Positions 12,801 through 21,111 of a stretch of 40,680 bases of DNA are shown in pieces. Origin of the DNA: Dissophora ornata. Its lineage: Eukaryota > Mortierellomycota > Mortierellomycetes > Mortierellales > Mortierellaceae. The DNA is taken from NCBI GenBank assembly GCA_025201705.1, contig MU616806.1:1-40680 (forward strand), in the 5' to 3' direction. Made by a program: the position numbers and the translations under genes. The notes under the pieces were generated by a model. It saw nothing but the letters and a program-made list of their open reading frames with translations, had not been told where the DNA came from and did no database searches. Within the stretch, counting starts at the first letter, position 1, and each line of letters starts with the position of its first letter.

Positions 12801-13133
12801 CCTGGAAGCAAGAGTGGACTGAGTAGACAGTGGAAAGAAATATTGGTGTGGAGTTGCGATTTGAGAGGGTGTTTTCACCACTTGTTCGATCTTTTCCTTT
12901 CCACGATGAAAACGCGCATGCAATCCAGCTGGAATGTATCGGTGAGAATCGCTGTTTTCCATGGATGCTTTGCATAGAGGTAGAATCGCCAGCCGATCTT
13001 TAACTTCACTGGGGTAAAATTTGCTAGCCTTCTTATATTTCGCTTCGGCTTTGTCAAAGTCGCCTCGGTCTCTGTATCGATCGCCGTCTTTGATGTAAAC
13101 TAGGCCTTTTTGTACTTTGGGGAGGAATGTCAT
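6851..13133 (-). CDS. NACHT-HEAT repeat NLR-like (STAND) protein, interrupted by assembly gap
   Basis: Very large signal-transducing NTPase of NLR architecture, about 2,090 aa if the gap is close to its stated size. The N-terminus (residues 1-60) is a TPR-like helical stretch (DGDRYRDRGDFDKAEAKYKK). A long alpha-helical, armadillo-like region follows to about residue 520. A linker ends in ILRVSGDKLDLETCFVNLA, and then comes the NACHT domain. Its Walker A is GRAGIGKTTLCK (about residue 672) and its Walker B is VLFILDGLDE (about 750), followed by ITSRPSG (sensor-like). After the gap come about 130 residues of helical sequence, 26 HEAT-type repeats, and a unique tail of about 80 residues. The family works by nucleotide-dependent oligomerisation after ligand sensing; the repeats are the likely sensor. 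No N-terminal effector enzyme domain is recognisable. The minus-strand ATG at 10066 is not a true start, because NACHT and repeats belong to one protein. The two halves are in different frames across the recorded gap, so the gap length is inexact or hides an intron. Confidence 0.85.
7091..9664 (-). repeat. 26 tandem 99-bp units encoding HEAT-type repeats
   Basis: The NACHT protein carries 26 consecutive 33-residue units without any insertion or deletion: 26 x 99 bp fills 7091-9664 exactly. The consensus is STLPESAIQSLIGALKD + EDADVR + .SAASAL + ...; helix A is PESAIQSLIGAL and helix B about DVR.SAASAL. Most residues are nearly invariant. Variation concentrates at unit positions 19-21 (for example DAD, RAD, HRF, DWD, NVS), 24 (K, E, R, H, S, N, G) and 31-33 (YNQ, GQR, GNQ, CNW, DKQ). 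Some units are almost duplicates of each other (7 and 10; 21 and 24), which suggests recent exchange between units. Confidence 0.93.
10069..10383. other. Assembly gap (315 N) inside the NACHT-HEAT gene
   Basis: The run of N falls between the NACHT part (last visible codons KYIDKI) and the part before the HEAT repeats (MTVEQAKAFV). In NACHT proteins of this layout the winged-helix and helical regions after the NTPase core would lie here. The frame changes by one base across the gap if 315 is taken literally. A length of 314 or 317, or an intron, would restore continuity. Confidence 0.97.
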
Positions 13134-14339
13134 ATGAATTGTAAGTGTTTCGTCTTGTCGTCATTATGCCATTTCCATTGGCATTCCATTATATACATTT
13201 ACACCGAGATAATTGACAATTGTTGCTGTTCATGGTTATAACTTACACTGAGAGTCAGTGATTTTAGAAACACTTCCAGGGATCGAATGACCAGAAACAG
13301 GCCTGTGAGACTCAACATGGGCTATAATAGAGCAGCAACATACTGAATAAACTATATTCTTTTGAACCTGGATTTCTCCTGTATAGTACAGCAACAAGCA
13401 CAACTTACAACTCATGGTGGGCTTGGTAAGGCCTTTTTGAAGGCGTTTCGGCGGGTTTGGTCGCTTGAACTGTTGATAACTAGCGCGCGTTTCTGAATTT
13501 TAAGACCAAAACTCTTGGGTGAATATATTTGTCAACATTAGTGTATCTACGTCAAAGGCTTGTCTCACGCTACTTACCAAGCAAGCAAAAACGAATAGAG
13601 AGACAGCGATAGAGAATTGTTGGTGTGAATGGTGTGAGAAGGCTAGTGAGAGAATGAAGGAACAGAAAGAGAAAATTTGCGAATTCAACAGATGGCTGTG
13701 CCAAATGTTAAGATTCATGCAAACCTTAGTCGTAACCAGCTTCGCCAACTTCATCCACGGGAAACTTGAACCACATGCATCGAAAAAGAAGATAGGGCGT
13801 AGAACTCTCGATCATCTCAATCGGTCATATGTCAACAAACACCGCCAGCATGCAATGTATCCGCTGATCGTTATAGGCGTTTTCAGTAGAACCATGCCGT
13901 TCATTCCACTCATGCGTACTTCTCTCTTTCATTGTCCAAACCTTTGGTGGGAAGATATTCCGATACTGGCTATGGTATTTTTGGTTTTATTCTTTGCGAA
14001 AACAGACCTGCAAAGGATAATGGGATAAAGAAAAAGTGTTAGCGGCCTGTGTGTCTAAAAAAAAGTTCTTACAGTTAGTCTACAAGCCCTCCCGAGGGAG
14101 TTCTACTGGCATCGGACCTTGATGCAGAAAACTTGTAGGGAATCCCAGAGATAACTCCATGGTGTTAATAGTATTTTGTTGAGGGCGAGAAAAAGGAGAG
14201 AGCCGCGTGCGATTGGGAGTGAGTAACTGTGATGATCCCGCCAGAGAAATGTTCCTCGCTGCATTGGCGTCCCTGGGCCTGAGAGTGTATGATGCCATGA
14301 CAGATGGGCAGTCTCGATAGAGAAACTCCACCCCACCAT
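13134..14339 (+). other. Intergenic region upstream of the NLR-like gene
   Basis: This should contain the promoter of the minus-strand NACHT-HEAT gene. A 169-codon plus frame (13519-14028) and an antisense 84-codon frame are open, but I recognise no domain, splice partner or homologue in either and do not call them genes. Confidence 0.45.
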
Positions 14340-14720
14340 GGATTTATTTTTTTCTTGTTTTTCAACAACAACATGACCAAAATCCTCTACAAATCATGTC
14401 CCCCTTCGCAATGAAGGTATCCACCAACGTATATAGCCATTCGCGTTCTCATGGACTAACCTAATGGACCCACGCAACTATTGCCACCCCTCGTTAGGGC
14501 GATAAAACTTGGTGCCCACTCTTTCTCACCAGGCTCTGTAGTGAGTACGATCCGGGTTGTGTGGGTCAAGTGTGGGTCCTGGACAGATCCCGCTTTCATG
14601 ATCCTCCAAACGCCCGCCACGGGGGCAGTGATCGTTCTCACAAATGTATCCATAGCCATCGCTCCACTCCCCTCGATACCCGGTGTACTTTAACTTCTTG
14701 CGTCTTACTGTGATGCCACG
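14340..14720 (-). repeat. Dispersed repeat, copy B (retroposon-like)
   Basis: Second copy of the unit at 5590-6045, in the same orientation. The 48-nt identical core starts at 14545 and the 'cgcaatgaaggtatccacc' block at 14407. The stretch between these blocks is shorter than in copy A. The plus-strand start is T-rich (about 14344-14360), like copy A. It lies on the promoter side of the NACHT-HEAT gene, so the gene sits between two direct copies about 8.7 kb apart. Confidence 0.7.
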
Positions 14721-14804
14721 CTCCTTCTCGTGTTCTTCCGTTGTCTTACATCTTGGCTTCCAGATGAATTCAGTCGCTTGTTTCTCAAGGTGGCCGACGA
14801 TTTT

Positions 14805-14945
14805 GTTTTGTTTTTTTTTTTTTTTTTTTTAAAAACAACATGTCTCTCTGGTTTAATAACGCGACGAAAACAAAGCCAAAATCCTATGTAGAAATCTACG
14901 AAGAATGTCCCCTTTCGCAAATGTGGCCGACGATGTTGTATCGCT
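14805..14945 (-). repeat. Dispersed repeat, truncated copy C
   Basis: After a long T-tract (about 14809-14830) comes a block with 'tctggtttaat' and 'gcgacgaaaacaaag', which matches the start of copy A (about 5634-5662, with 'gtgacgaaaacaaag'). 'cctttcgca' follows, and then the similarity fades. It looks like a third, shortened member of the same family. A further T-tract lies at 15059-15080. Confidence 0.5.
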
Positions 14946-15170
14946 TTGCGAGCGATTACCAGGGGAGTACCTAAGAGGATGCCCCACTCCTTGACGCGAT
15001 GCCACAATAAAGGTCACTGATCCTTGAGGTCATAATGTTCTTTGCCGCGCAACGCAATTTTTTTTTTTTTTTTTTTTTTTGGCCTGTGGGTAGAATAGTC
15101 ACGTGCACACGAAATATGTCACGTGTGTAAATTTGCGTATATAAATATGATCTAAAAACGAACATTTCAA

Positions 15171-15251
15171 GTCAACATGGCCGAGCGGTTAAGGCGTGAG
15201 ACTAGAAATCTCATGGGTTCTCCCGCGCAGGTTCAAATCCTGCTGTTGACG
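15171..15251 (+). tRNA. tRNA-Ser (anticodon AGA)
   Basis: A full type II cloverleaf can be folded. The acceptor GTCAACA pairs with TGTTGAC (15244-15250), and the discriminator base is G at 15251. The D arm is GGCCGAGCGGTTAAGGC. The anticodon stem TGAGA/TCTCA encloses loop CTAGAAA, giving AGA. A long variable arm contains GGG/CCC, and the T arm is GCAGGTTCAAATCCTGC. The long variable arm and G73 are serine identity features. There is no intron. A T-run at about 15257-15262 fits an RNA polymerase III terminator, and a TATA-like stretch lies about 25 nt upstream. Confidence 0.96.
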
Positions 15252-15521
15252 CAATATTTTTTGTTTTGTTTTTGCAGCTGCATGCAATGTTTTTGTAGAC
15301 CTTCTCTCCGTGATATTTTCCCCTCTCCTTTCTCCTTTCTTCTTGGTTATCCTTCACAACACCTCTCACATTGACCGTACTCGCGACAGGATCCTTCATT
15401 CATTAGGATCGTTCTCTGCCACGCGCGCGCTGAACTCGACAGACAGGACCCTGGAATCCACCAAGGAATCAACTCTTAACGGACGATCGAATGGACTGGA
15501 GCGGTCTGTGGCTCTAGACCG

Positions 15522-18500
15522 ATGGCTAATTACCAATTCAACATGCTGACTTCGACACCACCCATGGTGCCAAAAACTGCTGCCTCCGTCTCTGCTGCAC
15601 ATGGATATGGTGTTGACTATGCGCACCACCTCCAGCACCAGCACCAGCATCAAGACGACCAAGGGCAGGAGTCTCCTCTACCGCAACCGCAGCCACAATC
15701 GCCTTCGCCCTCACACTTCAATCACACCGAAGCAGCCCGCGGTGCCTCTGAAGCCCACCTTCAAAATACAGACAGTGGGATGTTTGCCAGGATACATTCA
15801 AAGTCGGCCTCCTTGGGATCGTCGTCATCGTCGCCGCAACAGCAGCGTCGCCAGTCAATATTGCGTCATTTTAAAACGAACGACGTAGAACAGATTCAGG
15901 ACGCACCTCTCTCTCATACCAAGGCCATGAGTGCTCCCCCAACTGCTCAACATCTGGAGACAGGCCAAGATATCCGCCCAGAGGACAGGAGACTCGTCGT
16001 GCGGCTAGATCTGAGAAAGCTTGGGACAGGACTTGGAGAACTACGGGGCTCAAGGAAACACTCGCTTCGACGACACTCTAAGCAAAAGCCAGCGGATGAT
16101 GTCAAGGCAGGGTCGGCTCATCCTCCAACTGTACAAACGACCTTGAGTGCTAGTTCGTGGTCTTTAGCAAAGAGAGCGCCAGAGCCACTCGTCCAATCCA
16201 ACTCTGCCCGCGGATCAGCATCAACACCTCCTCACCTGTATCAGACTGTAGAGGGATTTCCTGCTATCATTGCAGATGGATACACCTCTGCCTCCACTCC
16301 TGCTCTCGACCAGACAACTCTAGGGAACTCCCTTTTCAAACACCATTCGGATGCACCAGAGCATAGCTCTGACGCGGCAGGCGACTCACGAAGTGATGAC
16401 GAAGATTATGCTGACACTTGCCCACAAGCCGTGAAAAGGCATAGCCCATCAAGAGCATCGAGGGATCCTATTAGCAAGAAACGGACAAGGACCCCTGACC
16501 AAGGCACTGCCAAGAAGAAAAAGCTAGATGAAGATACCAGGAGACAACAACCACATCGGCCCGGAGCAGGCACCGTGAAAAAAGAATCTTCAAAGAAGCC
16601 GTAAGTCCCTCAACTGCAAGATTTGCTCTGAACAGGCAACAATGCTATTTTTATCGACTTTCTAAAATCCTCGCCTTCTTGCATTGTAAACATGTTTAGT
16701 CCAAAAGGCTCTCTGGCCCTAAAGGATGCGGTGTCTGTGAAGGGGGACGAGCTCGCGCTCAAGGTATGACAAAGTCTAACAGATGGCGCTCTGTCTTCTA
16801 CTATGCAAAAAAGGCCATTGCTATCTTGTTGACAGCACTACCGTTGATACCCATACTGATTCTGTTATCGCTTGCGTAGTACAACAAGGATTATTGTGAG
16901 GCGTGCATGGGTCTAGGCGAGTTTATCTGTTGCGATACCTGCCCAAAGGCATTCCATTTTTCATGCTGTCAACCCCCTGTGGACCCGCTCCATCTCCCAG
17001 ACGAATGGGACTGCAACGAGTGTTACGCCAAAAAGGTACATGCAATGACGACTTTATGATGTGTATCTTGTCACGCGGAAGGAGATTTTGGACTTTTGTG
17101 CATTGTTTCAGTATTCTTGACCTTTTCTCACACTGCTCTTTTATTGCTGCTTGGCACTTTTGTGTTCCGTAGAACCCACCGCCACCCAGTCAAGCGGGGA
17201 TTTTCAAAGAACTTATGGACAATGTAAATAGAAGTAACCCAAAGGCGTTTGTCCTGCCACCAGAGATCCAATCCTTTTTCAAAGGAGGTATGCGGAGAAT
17301 TTTTATTACTGTCCCTCTCCTTTTTTTTTTTTGTTCTCATTTATCCGTGAAGATAGCATAGTGTCTAACAACTGACAACGTGATGACCATACTCTCTAGT
17401 CATGGCCAATAGTGATGGCGAGTACGAAGACACACTGGACCAGAAACCTAAAACAAAACGCAGTAACTCGAATACACCGTCTGCAACATTGTCGCGGGCT
17501 GAAGAGAATTCACTGCAGCTTCAGGATACTCATGGCAGCATTCGATTGTGCTATCAGTGTAACAAGAGCGCTTTGGGAGGACGATGGATGATTAGCTGTG
17601 ACCACTGTCCGCTGCACTGGCACCTTGATTGCTTATCTCCGCCAATGGCTTCTCCACCGCCTATCTCGCGCAAGTGGATGTGTCCGAATCATGCCGACCA
17701 CGTTTTGGTAAAGAGTTGTGTCTTGGATTCGAATCACACCCTTTTTCCAATGGTGTTTTTGCCTCACTAATGTATCCGTCGTGATTTCTGATACTATCGA
17801 CTCTTCTGTAGCCCCGGCGAAGAAAGAGAAAGGACGCAGTCCCTCTTCGAGTGGATGACCCAGAGGCGCCTAATGACGGCGATATTGAAGTTATACCCGA
17901 TCCTGAAACGACTGAAAACAAAAGGTCAATATGGGACACGGACACCAGCGGGGTCTTATTCAGAGTCCCAGAACGGAGCATCAAGTTGAGCTTCATAGAA
18001 AAGTGCCAGAGGTAAGAATAACTAGGGAGCCCAGGGCTGTAGTTGATATTGTTGAGACAACTCATCCTCGCCTACGAGCTTCGTTTTGTGTGTTTCTGAT
18101 GCCTTCTCGTCTGGGTTGCATGTAAATAGAGTCCGGGAAGCCAAAGTAGAAGCAAGTTTGAAACAGGCAGCGGCGCGTTCAGAAGAATCCTCTGCTTCTT
18201 GGAGATTCAATTTGTTGGTGGAAGCTGCTGTTATGGTAATCACTGGGCTGCCGTTCCGCCGCGTATTTTTTTTTTATTTTGATTTTTTTGCCGCATTGTT
18301 TTGGCTAACATACTTTGTTGCCCGTGTTGTCATAAACTCAGGCGACGGAGGAGGGCTTAAGCCCGAGGTCTTTGATTGAGGCCCAAAATCATGTCCAGGA
18401 CCGGGATGAGGACCAGGATAAGGACCAGGGCCAGGGCCAAAGTCAGAACCAGAGTCAGAACCAAATTGGCCATGAAAAAGTTCAGGATACAGTCCTTGAT

Positions 18501-18629
18501 CGGATGACGGACCCCGCAGAGCGGCAAGAGTACCTTCGATTTCGAGCGTTTCAGCAGTACCTCTGTGAACATGACGTTGAGGAAGCGATGAAGCAATGGC
18601 TGGACCTGCAAAAGCAAGAAAAGGATTGA
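15522..18629 (+). CDS. Rco1/PHF12-like double PHD-finger protein (Rpd3S-type HDAC subunit)
   Basis: Chromatin protein. Rco1 with Eaf3 directs the Rpd3S deacetylase to transcribed, H3K36-methylated nucleosomes. Eight exons join in phase: 15522-16600, 16700-16763, 16880-17035, 17173-17287, 17400-17707, 17812-18011, 18130-18235 and 18342-18629, about 771 aa. The first 360 residues are disordered, rich in His/Gln and Ser/Pro, with basic runs (KKRTRT, KKKKLDED). PHD1 has the C4HC3 pattern: CEAC, CCDTC, HFSC and CNEC. Then comes the Rco1-type link NPKAFVLPPEIQSFF. PHD2 has CYQC, CDHC, HLDC and CPNH. Next is the RVPERSIKLSFI segment typical of the family, then a helical region. The tail holds a QGQSQNQSQNQ stretch. 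Cti6-type single-PHD proteins are excluded by the second PHD and the segment between them. The start is the first in-frame ATG after the tRNA. Confidence 0.87.
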
Positions 18630-18953
18630 AATCTCTCTTGAACTTGTGATCCATTGTTCTCGTCTGATAAAAAAATCTTGCCGCGTCTGTAGCCTTGTAG
18701 ATAGTGCTTTGTGGTTGTTTTGTCTGTGCTGTTCCTTTATTCTTCGATGTAGTTTTTATTGTAGTTCCAATTATTTGTATAGTACTACCACCCGTCACAG
18801 GAACTAGACGCATTAAACCCATTCCATACACACTGTATTGCCCCGGTCATCCTTGCGATGTTGCTTGCGATCAGCCTAGCGCCTCATATCGGCTGGTCCG
18901 TCTCGAAATATGCTTCGATAGATCTCGCGACAGAGTCTTTGAGCAGGCAGCTA
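18630..18953. other. Convergent 3' intergenic stretch
   Basis: The Rco1-like gene ends on the left and the minus-strand five-exon gene on the right. I see only probable untranslated sequence: no long plausible frame, RNA or repeat. Confidence 0.4.
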
Positions 18954-20529
18954 CTACGAAGATGTCCCGAGGAAGCCAAGGACAAAGTTTGAATTGTGCC
19001 CAGACCCATTCGTAGTCGATGGGATTCTGAGAGACACACCTGTATGTGAGATATATGGTATGCTCATGCATACTTGAAAAAAGTACCACGTTAAAAAAGT
19101 AGCGGGCAGAGCATTTGTACCTTGAGTTGTCACAAGTGAGCCTCGATGTGTCAACGTTGCAATGACCAGCCAACTGGACCATGCGTCCGCTTTGACCTGA
19201 TATGTACTTGAGCTTTGATAAGCCTTCTCCTCTTTCTGCTGCTCTTGTACGCGAAGCGATGATCGAGCAGTAGTTTGTGACAGCCTGTCACGGTGATCTT
19301 GGTCCAACAGGTGCGTTATAAAGTCGATCGCGTCCTTGCTGGAGTGACAAACCGCCACATATGGCACGCCTGTCAAGGATGCCGTGAGAGACTGTGCAGA
19401 GGTCCGGCTGCCGACAGTTACGGTGGAATGGCGAGCTAGGTCGACCCCGATGGGCGTGGTCGTAGAAACATCTAGCCCGGCAAGTGTGTTTGTGGCAATG
19501 TCATGAAAGCTGAATCAAAATTAATGAAAGAATCTGAGAGCCCATGCATGTCTGCAGCTTCAAGACAAGCCAGGCTCTACAATAGGCAATTGTGTGTCCA
19601 TCCGTCGCACCCCAAATCCATGCGGCGATGGGGGGCGTCTATATGGCAACATACAGGAAGCGCTCGATGGTCTGGAGGCAAGATGCATGGCCCGGCTGGA
19701 TCATTACGAGGATACTTGTCCGCTGCAACCCATATTGCTCAATGCAGAGGCCAATCCTGGACAGGGATTGGCGCAACTCGATTATGTTATGTGAGCACAC
19801 ACAAAAGCCAGGGTAAGAATTCCAGGGCACTGACCTTTGAGCTTCTCTCGTCAGCGCCGCATCCATATCCTGGGCGCTGGATATGCAGACGAATGAGAGG
19901 ACTACGGCGGTAGGCGGGCCAGGAGAGACCACGAGAAAGTCCTAGGTCGAACATGGATGGCACTAACACTAGTTAGGATGTCAGTTAGGATGTCACAAGC
20001 ACCAGCCCAAGTTAGACCCGCTTTGAGTTTGTTTGGGATTAACAAAAGTTGGTCAAAAGTGGGTAGGAGGAAGGGAGCCCAGACAGGGTTATTTTTACTG
20101 CTCTTGTTTATCCGTTTTTTTTGGAGTTGGTTGGGTCTTGGAGTTGGGCTTTCCAGAGTACAGTAGAAGGGCGAGCATGTACTAGTCTACAGTATGCTCG
20201 CTTGTAGGCGACGTTTACCGACAAAGCGAATGCGAATCTTTCTCATCGACTTTGTGGAAGATGCAGATAATTAAAAAAAAGGAAAAAAAAGAAATAAACA
20301 GAGCACAGAGATGGTGGCAATGCCAAGATGTAGATGTGTCGATTTACACACGACAGATTGGGCCAGTCTTTACCGCGGGAGAGGGCGATGGGGTGGTGGC
20401 GACAGCAGCGCGGCGCAGCGACATGTGGGCGACGAGGTGCTGGTGGAACGGGGTCCACGGCGGGGTGGCGAGGGCGTTGGTGGGCGGGACGGTGCAGACG
20501 ATCAGGAGCTTTTCCGCGGACATGGCCAT
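18954..20529 (-). CDS. Unrecognised spliced gene, about 287 aa
   Basis: I do not recognise this protein. Four downstream minus-strand exons join in phase at good splice sites: 19941-19835 (donor GTCAGT), 19756-19655 (donor GTATGT), 19509-19121 (donor GTACAA) and 19039-18954 (ends in TAG). They give 227 codons starting DFLVVSPGPPTAVVLSF. That four successive junctions keep the frame argues strongly for a real gene. A plausible first exon is 20529-20350 (start MAMSAEKLLIVC, end KTGPICR), which also ends in phase 0, but it needs a 408-nt intron and a GTGTAA donor and is less certain. The protein has alternating hydrophobic strands and helices (for example SILVMIQPG and GVPYVAVCHSS), which suggests a compact alpha/beta domain, followed by a charged stretch (RVQEQQKEEK). 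There is no signal peptide or TM segment. Confidence 0.5.
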
Positions 20530-21111
20530 GGGGGTGTCCAGCAGTGGTCGAGGGCCTGAAACGGGCAGACAGGGGCGAATGGATGGTTGGATGAGGAAAG
20601 ACAACAGACGCGAGAGCCCAGCGGAGGGCTTTCTGTTTGTTCAGACCGTTTTATTGCATTCACCGATGGGCCACTGGTGGTGTGTCCACCATAGACTCTT
20701 ATAGACTCTGATCCTCTGCGAGCTTAATCAGCCAGGAACAACTTCTCTCTTCATCATCATCTCTTCATCATCATCATCATCTCTTCATCACCCCATCCCC
20801 CTCCTCCTCCTCCTCCTCCTCCTCGCTCCTCCTCTTCTCCATCCTCCTCATCCCTCTCTCCCCCCCTCCCTCCCTCCCTCCCTTCCTCCCTCTCCGCCGC
20901 GATAACGACCCCTCCCATCTGTCAACCCCTTCCGAGTATTAACCTTCTCCCGCCCTATTTAATACATTAATACATCCCACACAGACCACGTCGTCTCCCT
21001 CCATCCCCTCATACACTCTCCGCCGCAAACACTCTCCGCCGCACCCTTACTCTCCCCTTTTTCTTCACCCCTCGAGCCATCAACCCAAACATCCTTCGCT
21101 GCTGGGCAACC
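20530..21111. promoter_or_regulatory. Probable divergent promoter with pyrimidine-rich tract
   Basis: This lies between the unrecognised minus-strand gene and the PARG-family gene. The plus strand at about 20735-20910 is almost pure C/T: TCATCA repeats, then CTC repeats, then (CCCT)n. Long pyrimidine tracts just upstream of the start are common in fungal promoters and 5' UTRs. A TATA-like 'tatttaatacattaatac' lies at about 20956-20973, some 140 nt before the ATG. The minus-strand frame continues into this region to an earlier ATG at 20604. Confidence 0.5.

Noticed and set aside
13519..14028. 169-codon plus-strand frame
   Set aside because: No recognisable domain and no splice partners; it lies in repeat-flanked intergenic DNA. 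Open by chance is more likely.
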